Shown: positions 51,465 through 62,249 of the stretch, in pieces | Position numbering within the stretch: position 1 is the stretch's first letter | Layout of the letters: the number at the start of each line of letters is the position of its first letter | Assembly (NCBI GenBank): GCA_949358305.1 | Contig: OX442321.1 | Span: 4,923,605 to 4,987,604 of the forward strand | Length of the DNA: 64,000 nucleotides | Direction of reading: 5' to 3' | Source: Strigamia acuminata | Taxonomy: Eukaryota; Arthropoda; Chilopoda; Geophilomorpha; Linotaeniidae | Notes under the pieces: generated by a model | Told to the model about the DNA's origin: nothing | The model's input: the letters and a program-made list of their open reading frames with translations, nothing else | Databases searched by the model: none | Translations under genes and position numbers: made by a program

Positions 51465-53894
51465 TTGTCGGGCGGTGAGACGTATTCTACATTAGATATG
51501 AATCACGCCTACAATCAGCTGGAGTTGGATACAGAAAGCAAACAAGTGTGTACAATTAATACCCACTTGGGTCTCTTTACAGTGAATAGACTTTTTTACG
51601 GGATATCCAGTGCGCCGGCAATCTTCCAACGCGAGATGGATAAACTGACAGCTAAAGTCAAGAGTACGCAGCCGTTTATAGATGATTCGGCTGTGACTGG
51701 TGCCACAAATGCAGCGCACTTATGCAACTTGGATCAACTCCTGGGCGCATTTAACAAAGCCAATTTAACATTAAATAGGAAAAAGTGCAAGTTTTTGCGT
51801 GCATGTGTGCAGTTTTTAGGGCTGAACATTTCCAAGCAAGGAATCTCGCCCGTGGACTCAAAATTGGCTCCACTTCGCAACGCCATGCAGCCCACCGACG
51901 TGTTATCACTCAAATCGTTCTTGGGGCTCGTAAATTATTATGGCAAATTTATTCACAACTTATCCACCTTATTAGAGCCGCTTTACCGCCTGACGCGTGA
52001 CGACACTCCGTGGACATGGGGACCAGAACAACACAAGGCCTGGACGAAGGTCAAGGCTGCAGTAACTGTTGATTCAGCGTTGGCACATTACGACGCCAAG
52101 AAACAACTTTATTTGACCGTTGATGCTTCGCCGGTCGGCGTTGGCGCCTTTATTTCCCATTTGGAGGGAGGAATTCATCGTCCAATCGCTTTTGCCAGTT
52201 CCCTCCTGTCCAGCGCGCAGAAAAATTATGCGCAGATTGACCGCGAAGGTCTTGCCATCGTTTATGGCGTCCGTCGATTCCATCATCACCTGTTTGGACG
52301 AAAGTTTATTCTGAGAACTGACCATAAACCGCTCGTAGCAATTTTCGGCGAAAAGAAAGGTTGCAATCAAATTGTTGCAGCTCGCTTGCATCGTTGGGCA
52401 ATATTCCTAAGTGCATACGATTATGCAATCGAGCATGTGCCTGCCGCCGATAACGAAATCGCTGATGGACTGTCACGCAATCCCCAACCAGTGGTCGATG
52501 GTCGTGAAGACCTCGACATGCATGTTAATGAGATTTTTTCTGTTTCCCTTTCAGAGTTTCCTGTATCTCAAACAGCCTTGCGTGCAGCCTACGACGCAGA
52601 CGCCCAATTGCAAGCAGTTCTGCAGTGCATCCGAGACGGCTGGAAATTCAAGACACCTGACTTAATAAATTTTTATAAGCACAGGTCCGCATTTTCCACA
52701 CATGGACCATTTTTGTTCCTGTCGGAGCGTCTGGTCGTGCCAGAGCAGCTGCGCCGTGCAGTCCTGACGGAATTACACGGAGGACATTTCGGCATCGTTC
52801 GCACCAAGTCGCTCGCTCGTGCAACAGTTTGGTGGCCGTCAGTCGACCGTGACGTTGAGACGATGGTGCGTTCGTGCAACGTGTGCCAGCGCGCACTCCC
52901 GGATCCGCCAAAGACGTCCGATTTGCGTTGGCCCATTCCCGACGAATTTTGGGGGCGCGTTCACCTCGATTTCGCCGGCCCCTTTCATGGCAAAATGTTC
53001 CTGCTGGCTGTGGATGCGCGCACCAAGTGGTGCAAAGTCCGAGCAATGTCCACCACTACCTCGAAGGCGACTATTGCTGTTCTAAAATGTTGGTTTAAAC
53101 GCCACGGCTTGCCGATTCACGTTCACTCCGACAACGGGCCGCAATTTACTTCGGCGGAATTCGTCGACTTCTTGTCTCGTAACGGCATTCGACACACGCG
53201 CTCACCACCTTTCTACCCAGCCACCAACGGAGCAGTGGAAGGCTTCGTCAAAACTTTCAAAAATCAAGTCGGAAAGTTTTTAAACTTGAATTTGAATATT
53301 GCAGAAGCCGTTGACCAGTTCCTGATCGCCTATCGCTCGACGCCGCATGTCTCCACACGAATTACGCCGTCCGAGGCTTTCCTACAACGAACTGTGAGAA
53401 CGAGATTGCATTTGCTAAATCCGCGCTTAATGCCGGAACCTACAACTGTGGAAACGCGACGTTCCTTCGAGCCTGGGGAATTGGTGTTTGCACGCGACTA
53501 TCTGCACGCCTCAAGATGGGTTCCTGGCGTAATATCTGCCAAAACTTCGTCCACCACTTACGATGTGACCGTCGGAAACGCCGTGATGTGGAACAGACAC
53601 GCGGATCAACTCAGAAAGCGCCAGACCCTGAGCACTCAGCCTTCGGAGGGGGGGAGAAATCGTGGGTATTTTCCACTCCTCGACTTGAATTCAGATCCTG
53701 AAAACACACCGCCTGTTGTTCAACCGCTAGTGTTTAATTCTCCTCCAAATTCACCCAATCCACAAAATGTTCGGGACGTGAGTCCAGCTCCTACACCTCC
53801 TCCCGTCCCTGTCCGTACTCCTGTTGCTCCGTACCGCCATCCTCAGCGTACGCGCAACCCGACACAATTCTACGGATACAACGCAAGAATTTGA
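51465..53894 (+). CDS. Gypsy RT palm, RNase H and integrase (809 aa)
   Basis: It opens within RT (STLDMNHAYNQLELD) with catalytic FIDDS. RNase H follows (YLTVDASPVGVGAF, RTDHKPLVAIFG), then the integrase zinc domain (HGGHFGIVRTK...CNVCQ), DDE residues in HLDFAGPF, HSDNGPQFTS and TNGAVEGF, and a Pro-rich tail ending TQFYGYNARI. The first ATG in this frame is not a natural start. The division from the previous frame lies inside a single domain, so it is a frameshift lesion or sequence error, not a normal gag-pol boundary. Confidence 0.92.
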   Translation: MSGGETYSTLDMNHAYNQLELDTESKQVCTINTHLGLFTVNRLFYGISSAPAIFQREMDKLTAKVKSTQPFIDDSAVTGATNAAHLCNLDQLLGAFNKANLTLNRKKCKFLRACVQFLGLNISKQGISPVDSKLAPLRNAMQPTDVLSLKSFLGLVNYYGKFIHNLSTLLEPLYRLTRDDTPWTWGPEQHKAWTKVKAAVTVDSALAHYDAKKQLYLTVDASPVGVGAFISHLEGGIHRPIAFASSLLSSAQKNYAQIDREGLAIVYGVRRFHHHLFGRKFILRTDHKPLVAIFGEKKGCNQIVAARLHRWAIFLSAYDYAIEHVPAADNEIADGLSRNPQPVVDGREDLDMHVNEIFSVSLSEFPVSQTALRAAYDADAQLQAVLQCIRDGWKFKTPDLINFYKHRSAFSTHGPFLFLSERLVVPEQLRRAVLTELHGGHFGIVRTKSLARATVWWPSVDRDVETMVRSCNVCQRALPDPPKTSDLRWPIPDEFWGRVHLDFAGPFHGKMFLLAVDARTKWCKVRAMSTTTSKATIAVLKCWFKRHGLPIHVHSDNGPQFTSAEFVDFLSRNGIRHTRSPPFYPATNGAVEGFVKTFKNQVGKFLNLNLNIAEAVDQFLIAYRSTPHVSTRITPSEAFLQRTVRTRLHLLNPRLMPEPTTVETRRSFEPGELVFARDYLHASRWVPGVISAKTSSTTYDVTVGNAVMWNRHADQLRKRQTLSTQPSEGGRNRGYFPLLDLNSDPENTPPVVQPLVFNSPPNSPNPQNVRDVSPAPTPPPVPVRTPVAPYRHPQRTRNPTQFYGYNARI

Positions 53895-53993
53895 GTGTAT
53901 TGTTTTGTTAATTATTAACTTGGTGCATTGTCTTTTTTTGAATTGTTTTTATTGTATTCTTTAATTGATTAATGTTCCATTAATGGGGAATGA

Positions 53994-54179
53994 TGCTGTG
54001 TTCGGCTTCACTGCATACTTTGTGTAGTGACCGCCATGTTCTCTTTGGGCGCTGTACCCCCAGCGCCACCTATGTATTTTGCATATGAATAAAATCACTT
54101 GTTAGTTTAACCTCAACATGAACTGACCTTTATTTCCGGCCACCTTCTACATGAAAATCAATTAGTAAGATATATACTA
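53994..54179 (+). repeat. 3' LTR of the DEG12 gypsy element
   Basis: Same 186 bases as the 5' LTR; preceded by ATGGGGAATGA, a short purine tract. Confidence 0.95.
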
Positions 54180-54865
54180 TTAATGTTTCAACATTATGGA
54201 ACCTCATGTAAATGCATCTAAACGATTATTACTGCAATTTTTCAAACTCCAATCAAATTGCTTTTCAGAGATCAAAAGCATTTGTTCCGGGAAAATCATT
54301 TGATTTGCCATCAATTACCGATGAAACCGTCACAAAAACAGTGTTTGGCACGTGCTTCACGTATTCCTTCAGTAAGATGAGTTTGAATTAGTTTTCCTTG
54401 TCGCCATTATTAATATTTATAATTTTTAGAAAAGCTTGTTCCTTTTCGAAAGGATGATTTCGTCATTATGTTTGTATTTAAAAAAATATTAATACCACTT
54501 TGCTCACATTTCAATACACTAGTATGAACCGATATTAAATTTCAATTCTGCTCGAGATTAAAATCTTTTTTGTATTGACAAGTTTTTAGTGCACAATGAT
54601 GATGACATTATTACTTACAAAATAATCGCTGGATATAGACCACACTCGGATTCCAGCTGGGTTGAATTTGGCTTGTCGGCTAAACACGTTGAGTTTTATG
54701 CATTTCTCATCACAAATTATTACTTACAGTAACTATAACAATTTGTTTACAGTTTAAGAAATTGAATCGAACAGAACAACCCTGCGATACAAATCAAGTT
54801 GTCAACGAGTGTGAATTAAATTGCATTGAAAAGCCTTTGAAAAACATTAGCCATTGCAGGTACGA

Positions 54866-55145
54866 CACTTTAATACTACGTTTACATGCACCGAATAAGT
54901 CGAGATCAAATTGTTGTGTTTACATGCAGAAAATAATTCGTGATAACTTTCGGTTTTCGACCAATGGGGAAGTGCCAGAAGCGATGCGCGCATGCACAAT
55001 AAAAATAGTTCGAGTTTACTCGAATTAAACAACCTTCTGCGAGGGATTATTCACTACTAGAATAATCCTTGTCATCCCTGTTTACATGACAGTTGTGCAC
55101 ACGGAATATTTCATCTCACGAAATATTCCATGCATGTAAACATAG
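54866..55145. mobile_element. Inverted-repeat insertion in DEG12 intron 5
   Basis: The ends TTTAATACTACGTTTACATGCA and CATGCATGTAAACATAGTA are inverted; GAGTTTACTCGAATTAAACA lies inside. DEG13 intron 5 (58810-58865) is only 56 bp and lacks it. Confidence 0.65.
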
Positions 55146-55727
55146 TACATGTAGTAAACCATTTCTGCACTCATCTTTCATTACTGTGTCATATTATTAT
55201 TATTCAAAGGTTGCCATTTACGTCATTTTCCGAGCTGCCTCTGTGTGCTGACAAAAACGATGCAGCTGCTACTTACGACAAAGCAATGCAGTTGGCCTTA
55301 AGTTTTGATTTTTTTAAATGCAATTGTCCTAATATTTGCAACGAAGTTGTGTATACTGATCAATTGAAAATGTTCGAAAAGGGTTACGATTACAATTACT
55401 TAGGCTTCTTCTTTGAAAATATTGTGATTGAGGAAATTGAAGAGTATTATAGTTACACATTGGTACCTTTTATCTGCGACGTTGGTGGAAATTTGGGGCT
55501 CTTTTTGGGGTTAAGCATCCCAGCTGTATTTCAACTGGTTGAGTCAATCTTTGTTTATTTTTCAAAAAAGTGATGTGTTCTTTGAAAATTCTGCACACAA
55601 TTTCACTCTTGATACATCAAGTAAAAAATTACTATAAATACACGTTTAACTAACTCAACTTATCATTTTAAAATTAGCATTTCTAATACTGTGTTGATGT
55701 TGTTTCAACTTGAGTTGGTGACAACTA

Positions 55728-55850
55728 CGCGTAGATCACAGTTGCCCAATGAGACTGCTTTCTCGCGCCAACTGAGCTACCCAACAATGCCAACACCCAG
55801 TCACTCGGCGCGCCACATGCTTCTCCTTCCACCATCGTACAATTACGTCA
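55728..55850 (-). repeat. tRNA-derived SINE-like repeat, copy 2
   Basis: Same A-box-bearing head (minus strand GGGTAGCTCAGTTGGCGCGA, ending near 55765) as 48098-48225, without the later insertion. Confidence 0.6.
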
Positions 55851-55926
55851 ACATGCACTACGGAACGTCATTTAATGGACTGAATTTACGTCAACTATAG
55901 CAAACTGTGCTTTTTAACCTTACGTA

Positions 55927-56180
55927 CCGTATTTTACCGATTAAGAGTCGCCCTCGAATAGTAGCCGCGGCTAAGACACCAAGAATACCGTATTTTTGCA
56001 AAAGAACGGTGTTTTTTTCCGTATTTAACCTCGTGAACAATGAACGTACGCTTCCTTCGTGACGTTCACACTTCGTTTGTTACATTAAACAAATGTAACA
56101 AAGGAAAAACCAAAACTGTAGTTGCTGACAAAAATGGCAGTTTTGAATAAGAGCCTCGGCTCTTAATCGATGAAACACGG
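55927..56180. mobile_element. TA-flanked MITE with CCGTATTTTACCGATTAAGAG end
   Basis: The left end CCGTATTTTACCGATTAAGAG is mirrored loosely by CTCTTAATCGATGAAACACGG at the right. TA on both sides. The empty site CCTTACGTATTATAAATAAAC is seen after DEG11 at about 48582-48602. Confidence 0.8.
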
Positions 56181-56264
56181 TATTATAAATAAACAAATGA
56201 TCAAATAAATATTTTTACAAAATTTATATATAAAAAAAAATTAAAATAAGGGGCGGGGTTCAAA

Positions 56265-57290
56265 TTTGCGATCGTCAGATTTGCGATCGCTAAAATTGCG
56301 ATCCTAAATTTGCGCGGACTAAATTTGCGCTGACCAAATTTGCGCGGAACAAATTTGCGACGTCCCAAATTTGCGACGTTCCAAATTTGCGATGCACATT
56401 ATTATTAAATCCCTCCCAACAATGCGACCTCTCAAATTTGCGATGGAGACTGAAAATGATCGAAATGGAACAAAAAATGACTGAAAATGATCGGTATTGA
56501 ACAAAAAACGACCGAAAATGATCGGAATTGAACAAAAAACACCAAAAAGTGACCAAAAAACAACCAAAAATGACTGAAATCGTGGCAAAAACGACCTAAA
56601 ATGGCCGTAAATGTATCGATTATAACAGAAAATAACAGCAAATCAAGTGTGAAATTTTTTAATGATTAAGATTAAAGTTATGGGCAAGTTTTTGGTTATT
56701 ATTTGGTGGTTTTCGGTCATTTTTGGATGGTTTTGTGGTCATTTTTGGGTGGTTTTGTTCATTTCTGATCATTTTCAGTGATTTTCAGTACCATTGCCGA
56801 GAATCGGTTTTAGCATGAGAAGGAATTCGTGTTAAGGAGGAAGCCATCTTTTAAGAATAGATACGCGGACGATGGCAAAAACGATTGGAAAAAATCACGG
56901 GGACGACGAGAAAAACGGTTGGAAACAATCACGCCGACGACGGCAAAGGCGTATTTAACCTGTTCAACAATACCAATTGATATCATTGTTTCATTCGCCT
57001 TTGCCGTCGTCGGCGATCATTTTCAGTGATTTTTTATTCAATTTCGATCATTTTCAGTTTCCATCGCAAATTTGAGAGGTCGCATTGTTGGGAGGGATTT
57101 AATAATAATGTGCATCGCAAATTTGGGACGTCGCAAATTTGGGACGTCGCAAATTTGGTCCATCGCAAATTTGGGATTATTTTATTATTTTATTTTATTT
57201 TTAATTCGTCGCAAATTTGGTACGTCGCAATTTTAGAACCAATTTTAGCGATCGCAAATTTGGCGATCGCAAATGTGGTCCTACACCAAA
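56265..57290. mobile_element. Foldback element with arrays of GCAAATTTG repeats
   Basis: The arms (56265-56455 and 57050-57285) are inverted and consist of degenerate 13-17 bp units around (C/T)GCAAATTTG(G/C), plus a unique CGACCTCTCAAATTTGCGATGGA / TCCATCGCAAATTTGAGAGGTCG match. The middle (56456-57045) has runs of GAAAATGATCGNNATTGAACAAAAAA and GACGACG(G/A)(C/G)AAA units. No convincing protein is encoded. Confidence 0.75.
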
Positions 57291-57299
57291 ATAAGCAGA

Positions 57300-57700
57300 A
57301 AAAAAATATTATTTTTAAACCAAAAGATTGATCGAAACATAGAAGAGGAAGCCACAAATTGGTATCGACCAGCTCGTTAAAAAACACTTCCTTGAAAACG
57401 TGCAACTAAGTACAGCCCATTAAAATAAACGATAAATTCTTCATGACATGTGTACGTGTCAACCACCCGGCAACACAAACACGTACGCGTGGACTCAATA
57501 GACGTTGCCTAATACTTGTAGTTTAAACACACGTTTACCAATTTTGTCCTCTTAGCAACAGCATGATACCAGAAATATTTCATTAATCGCACGAATTTCA
57601 GCAGGCAAAAAGGTACAGTACGTTAACACCAATAGAAATGTGTACTCAATCCATGCATTTTTAACATAGTATTGGCTTTCAAAACCCCGAATTATTCCAG
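57300..57700 (+). promoter_or_regulatory. Upstream block A, diverged copy (for DEG13)
   Basis: Collinear with the DEG12 copy; ends in the acceptor CCGAATTATTCCAG (57700), four bases before the DEG13 ATG, implying a 5' UTR intron. Confidence 0.45.
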
Positions 57701-57704
57701 CAAA

Positions 57705-59232
57705 ATGGCCTTCATTGACAAGCATCAACCATGGGCCATTAAAAAAGATGTGCGTGATGGTGAAGAGGGGACTTTTTCGGCATCAATTGCACATCTTAAA
57801 CGTGTCCTCACCTCAGGAAAAGGCTTCGTATTTAATTTTTTATGGTTTCTAGTCATTTCTCTCAGCGCTCTCACTTGTGCGTTTCAAACTTACGATCGGT
57901 TCAGCTTGTTTCTATCGCGGCCAATTGAAACCCGAGTCAATGTAGTTCGAAATACCTCCGTTAAGTTTCCATCCGTCACTCTGTGTCCTGTAGCGGGCGA
58001 CTACCCAAGTTTGGTTGGCATGAGACAAAATAAATCAATAGAAGGAGGACAATCGAATTATTGTAATGTAAAAGTAGTTGATTTACTCGACGATAAGCTG
58101 AATGTTTCAACATTATGGAACCTCATGAGCTTCAATGGAACATTAGATCGATATTTTATTGACTCTGTAAATGCATCTAAACGATTATTGCTGCAATTTT
58201 TCAAACTCAAATCAAATTTCTTTTCAGAGATCGTCATTATTTGCTGGGGGAGAATCATTTGATTTGCCATCAATTATCGATGAAACCGTCACAAAAACAG
58301 TGTTTGGCACGTGCTTCACGTATTCCTTCAGTAAGATCAGTTTGAATTAGTTTTCCTTATCGCCATTCTTAATATTTTTCAGAAAAGCTTGTTCCTTTTC
58401 AAAAGGATGATTTCGTCGTTTCGTTTGTATTTAAAAAAAGCTTAATACCACTTTGCTCACGTTTCAATACACTGGTATAAATCTATATTAAATTTCAATC
58501 CCACTCGAGATTAAAATGTTGTTTTTTCTATTGACAAGTTTTTAGTGCACAATGATGACGACATTATTACTTACAAAATAATCGCTAGATGTAGAGCACA
58601 CTGGAATTCCAGCATTGTTGAATTTGGCTTGTCTGTTAAACTAGTTGGGTTTTATGCATTTTTCCACCAAATCATTTCCTAACTGTGACGCTTTGCTTAC
58701 AGTTTAAAAAGTTGAATCGAACCGAACAACCGTGCGATACAAATAAAGTTGTCAACGAGTGTCAATTAAATTGTATTGAAAAGACTTTGAATAACATTAG
58801 CCATTGCAGGTACGAAACTTTAAGTAAACCATCGTTAGTAATTATGTCATAATTATTATTCAAAGGTTGCCATTTACGTCATTTTCCAAACTGCCTCTGT
58901 GTGCTGATGAAAGCAATGTAAATGCTACTTACAACAAAGCAATGCAGTTGGCTTTAAGTTTTGATTATTTTTTGAAATGTAATTGTCCTAAAATTTGCAA
59001 CGAAGTTGTATACAGTGATCAATTGAAAATGTTCGAAAAGGGTGACTATTACAATCAATTAGGCTTCTTCTTTGACAATGATGTGATTGAGGAAATTGAA
59101 GAATATTATAGTTACACATTGGTACCTTTTATCTGCGACGTTGGTGGAAATTTGGGCCTCTTTTTAGGGTTAAGCATCCCCGCTATATTTCAACTGGTCG
59201 AGTCAATCTTCGTTTATTTTTTTAAAAAGTGA
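57705..59232 (+). CDS. DEG13: complete DEG/ENaC channel subunit (411 aa)
   Basis: Exons 57705-58166, 58228-58330, 58383-58474, 58539-58643, 58703-58809 and 58866-59232 give 411 residues. The start is the first ATG after a good acceptor. The exon 4 acceptor must be TTGACAAG (58538), not the nearby TTTTTAG, to keep the frame and the conserved x-x-x-H-N-D alignment. The N-terminus differs from DEG3 (DGEEGTFSASIAHLKR). SGKGFVFN has Lys-Gly at the HG position; TM1 is LWFLVISLSALTCAFQTYDR; then FPSVTLCP, TVFGTCFTYS, NRTEQPCDTN, CNCPKICNE, FDNDVIEEIEEYYSY, TM2 and GLFLGLS. Only DEG12 is close. Predicted plasma-membrane cation channel subunit. Confidence 0.87.
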
Positions 59233-59735
59233 TGTTTTCTTTGAAAATTGTGCACACAATTTCACTCTTGATACATCACGCAAAAAATTACTACATACAC
59301 GTTTAACTAATAACTCAACTTAATCATTTTTAAATTAGCATTTCTATTACTGTGTTGATGTTGTAGTGTACATTGTTTCAAGTGGAGTACTGATGTTGTT
59401 CATTGTTCCAACTAATGTATTGCTGTTGTAAATTCTTTGTATTGATGCTTTACATTGTTTCTATTAATGTTTTAAATTAATTTTATTTCTGGTCTATTGT
59501 AATTAGAGATTATAAAAACTACTATTAAATTTCAACATTTAACGGATAAATCCTTACGTGGTTTAGTGAAAAGAAAGCGCTACCGAGAAGAAACCAGAAA
59601 AAAATTTTGATCCGGGAATCTTTGATTCGTTTGCCCAAAAGATCTGCAATTTGCAAAAAGTTGTTTATAATGCGCACAAAGAGTTGCGAACAAGTGCCCG
59701 ATTCATCTACGGTACTGTAAATCGCAAGAAGTAAT
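59233..59735. other. DEG13 3' flank, no gene recognised
   Basis: AT-rich flank, then from about 59560 a stretch with an open reading GIFDSFAQKICNLQKVVYN (up to a stop at 59732) of unknown origin. It directly abuts a hAT MITE. Too short to assign. Confidence 0.3.
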
Positions 59736-59890
59736 CAGGGCTGGACTGGGAACAAATTTAGTGCTGGGAAATCTGGATGTTCGGGCCACAATTAATCAAG
59801 TCGGGACGGACCACAGCAAGCCACGACGGGCCACAGCTGCCACGGGCCACCGGGTACTTCCCTGTATCCCGCCGGGCTAGTCCAGCACTG
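59736..59890. mobile_element. 155-bp hAT-type MITE
   Basis: A perfect 8-bp target duplication GAAGTAAT (59728-59735, 59891-59898) flanks ends CAGGGCTGGACTGG and CTAGTCCAGCACTG, which are inverted. GC-rich interior. hAT by terminus and duplication length. Confidence 0.88.
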
Positions 59891-59899
59891 GAAGTAATG

Positions 59900-60450
59900 G
59901 AAGACCTAGAACGTGCTTGTGAGGGACAAAAAATCCCCATTGTACGATTGACATTGGACTGAATTTGCAAGTGTCAAGTAGCAAATTTGTTCTTTTTTAT
60001 TGTAAGATTACGTATTACAAAGAAATAATCAAATAAATGAATGCTCTTCTCGTCCTCTAGTCTTTACAACATATCATAACTCACGTTTAAGTGTGTCTAC
60101 AGGTATTATACGATACTTCAATTTTTTTTTTACATATACTAATATATCGATTTAATTACTCAAATAATCTATTTAAAAAATAAAAACACTAACTAATTAC
60201 GCTTTAATTGCCCTCAAACTCAATAAATACTGTATACTGTGATGATTTCGTGTAGTTATTGTTGCCATAGTTAATTCAATAAAAAATATTCTCCTGATGG
60301 AAAGCCACTAAATACACATTTAGTTTTCTTACGAAGAAACTACACCCAAACAAATAATACAGTTTTCAATGTTTTTTAAACATTTCAATGCAAAACAAAC
60401 AAATGTGATGACTTACTGTCACAGTTTCATGACAGGACTTCAACTAACTC
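59900..60450. other. Spacer with a scrap of DEG upstream sequence
   Basis: 60040-60115 (TCTTCTCGTCCTCTAGTCTTTACAACATATCATAACTCACG) repeats the 5' intron motif seen at 4009-4055 and 29757-29795, so one more upstream-block remnant. The rest is AT-rich without a gene. Confidence 0.4.
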
Positions 60451-60576
60451 CCGTTCACAGAAAATAAACAACACGCATTGCTCGGCTGAGTTTAATCAGG
60501 TAAGATGTAATGAATTTTCTTCTCTTCCTCTAGTTTTAAAGCGTTTAATATAAGGTCTCCTAACTCCCACAACATA
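60451..60576 (+). promoter_or_regulatory. 5' region of DEG14 (end of block A)
   Basis: Contains GAGTTTAATCAGGTAAGATG (possible 5' UTR exon donor, about 60500) and TTTTCTTCTCTTCCTCTAGTTTTAAAGCG, collinear with 3975-4058. It is cut off from the DEG14 coding region by a Tc1-like element. Confidence 0.45.
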
Positions 60577-62249
60577 CAACTCAAAGACATGAAATTAGAA
60601 TACACACCTCTGTCAAAACAAAAGTTGTGTTTGAAATAACATCACACAAAAAAGAAACAACATATAATCAAATATTTATTTTTCCCAATACAATGAACAA
60701 AAAATGAATTAAATAAACAAAATTTATGAATATTGATGAATTTTTTCCAAAGTTATCATGAAAAATGATTGAGCCCTGCAAGACACTAAATTAGAATTCT
60801 CAAGAATTAGAGGCATGAAATTAGAATATTTACCCTCAATATTTCGTAGGTCCACCTCTTGCATTAATTACAGCCTTAATACGTCTGGGCATGGATTCCA
60901 CAAGTTTTGTACATTGATCTCGAGTTATTTTTGACCATCCTACTTGGATAGATTGAAATAACTCGGCCTTATTGTTGACTCTGTGGCATTTGATTCGTCT
61001 CTTGCAAGCATCCCATACATTTTCGATAGGGTTTAAGTCTGGTGAGTTACCAGGCCACTCTAATACTTTAATTCGGTGTTGCTTGAACCAATCTTGAGTA
61101 GCTTTAGCTGAATGTGCTGGTGCTAAATCATGTTGAAATGAATAACCAGAAAAGCATCCTCCTCGTTTTAATGAAGTCAAAAGTCCATCCCTGAGAATAT
61201 CTTTGTATTTTCCTGCATTAATAGTACCCTCAACTAACAAGAGTGCCAATGCCCTTTGCAGCCATGGATCCCCACACCATAACAGATGTGGGATGCTTCA
61301 CTGTAGACCTTACACATGTGTGAACATACTCCTCTCCTTTTCTTCGCCAGACTCTGGGCCCAGAATCACCAAATGTTATACAAAATCGAGACTCATCTGA
61401 CCAAATAACCTTTTTACACTGATCAACAGTCCATTTTGAGTGTTTTCTTGCCCACAATAATCGTTTTCTTTGCTGTTTTGCATTAAGATGTGGTTTGCGT
61501 TTAGGAACTCGAGACTTGAATCCCATTTCTTTTAGCCTTCTTAATGTTGTGCGAGTTGACACTTGGATTTTAGATGTTGTTTCCATTCCTGAGTTATTTC
61601 ATCAGCATTCTTGAACCTATTTTTCTAAACAATCGCACGAAGAGAGCTGTCAGTCCGTTTGGATGTTTTACGAGCACGTTGTTTATATTTTCGCTGGCCA
61701 AAAATCTCATCACCATTTGCCTTAAATTGTTTTATAACTTTTGACACAGTTGACTGGGAGCAAGGAATAGCTTTGGCTATGTCAATTTGCTTCAGTTTTT
61801 GTTGAAATAAAGTAATTATTTTGGTTTTTTCACGATCAGTTAAGTCTGATCGCTTTCCCATCTTGGATTCAATTGTAAAAGTGAAATTGGCATAATGTAT
61901 CAAAAAGCATGACTATATATTCACTTTTTGGACTTAGCCCATTAATTGCTGGTGAGTTTGTGATGATTACACGTTATAATTTGCATTTCTGCTCAATATT
62001 CTAATTTCATGCCTCTAATTCTTGAGAATTCTAATTTAGTGTCTTGCAGGGTCCAATTATTTTTCATGATAACTTTGGAAAAAATTGATCAATTTTCATG
62101 AAATTTTGTTTATTTAATTCATTTTCTGTTCATTGTATTGGGAAAAATAAACATTTGGTTATATGTTGATTATTTTTTGTGTGATGTGATTTCAAACACA
62201 ACCGTTGTTTTGACAGAGGTGTGTATTCTAATTTCATGTCTTTGAGTTG
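60577..62249 (-). mobile_element. Tc1-like transposon (DD34E), transposase broken in three frames
   Basis: TA flanks (60575-60576, 62250-62251). Inverted repeats of about 180 bp start CAACTCAAAGACATG. On the minus strand the transposase reads in three pieces: 61903-61625 with the paired HTH (SDLTDREKTKIITLFQ, SQSTVSKVIKQF), 61586-61230 with the first Asp (VIWSDESRF), and 61249-60836 with the second Asp (FQHDLAPAHS) and, 34 residues later, Glu in DLNPIENVWD. Frameshifts at about 61600 and 61240 disable it; otherwise complete. Confidence 0.93.

Larger units (their letters stand above)
49455..54179 (+). mobile_element. Young Ty3/gypsy element inserted in DEG12 exon 1
   Basis: Two 186-bp LTRs (49455-49640, 53994-54179) that I read as identical, flanked by TTAAT (49450-49454, 54180-54184). 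DEG13 shows the unoccupied target (58096-58105). Next to the 5' LTR is AATGGCGACGAGATC, the primer site shared with the minus-strand element. Pol is split into two frames inside RT. Identical LTRs mean very recent insertion or gene conversion. Confidence 0.97.
49092..55573 (+). pseudogene. DEG12: DEG/ENaC pseudogene split by a gypsy element
   Basis: Exon 1 runs 49092-49454, is interrupted by a retrotransposon (49455-54179), and resumes at 54185 in AATGTTTCAACATTATGG. Compared with DEG13, 40 bases of exon 1 are then missing (between CCTCAT and GTAAATG, at 54206), destroying the frame independently of the insertion. Exons 54269-54371, 54430-54521, 54583-54687, 54753-54859 and 55210-55573 retain good junctions and sequence: TVFGTCFTYS, LNRTEQPCDTN, CNCPNICNE, GLFLGLS. 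Exon 1 has SGKGFVFN (KG at the HG position) and FPSVTLCP. Intron 5 holds a further inverted repeat. Recent, with little other decay. Confidence 0.9.

Noticed and set aside
51440-51470. Programmed ribosomal frameshift in gypsy pol
   Set aside because: The frame change is inside the RT domain, not between gag and pol, and I see no clear slippery heptamer; lesion or sequence error is more likely.
50352-53098. Additional open frames in other phases within the DEG12 gypsy element
   Set aside because: GC-rich coding sequence opens other frames by chance; all known gypsy domains are accounted for by two frames.
56290-56641. Phe/Ser-rich open frames such as FRSFFVQYRSFSVIF
   Set aside because: Produced by short repeats in the foldback element; low complexity and not gene-like.
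59777-59962. Small coding gene with Pro/Arg-rich product
   Set aside because: Most of it is the GC-rich interior of a 155-bp hAT MITE with a clear 8-bp target duplication.
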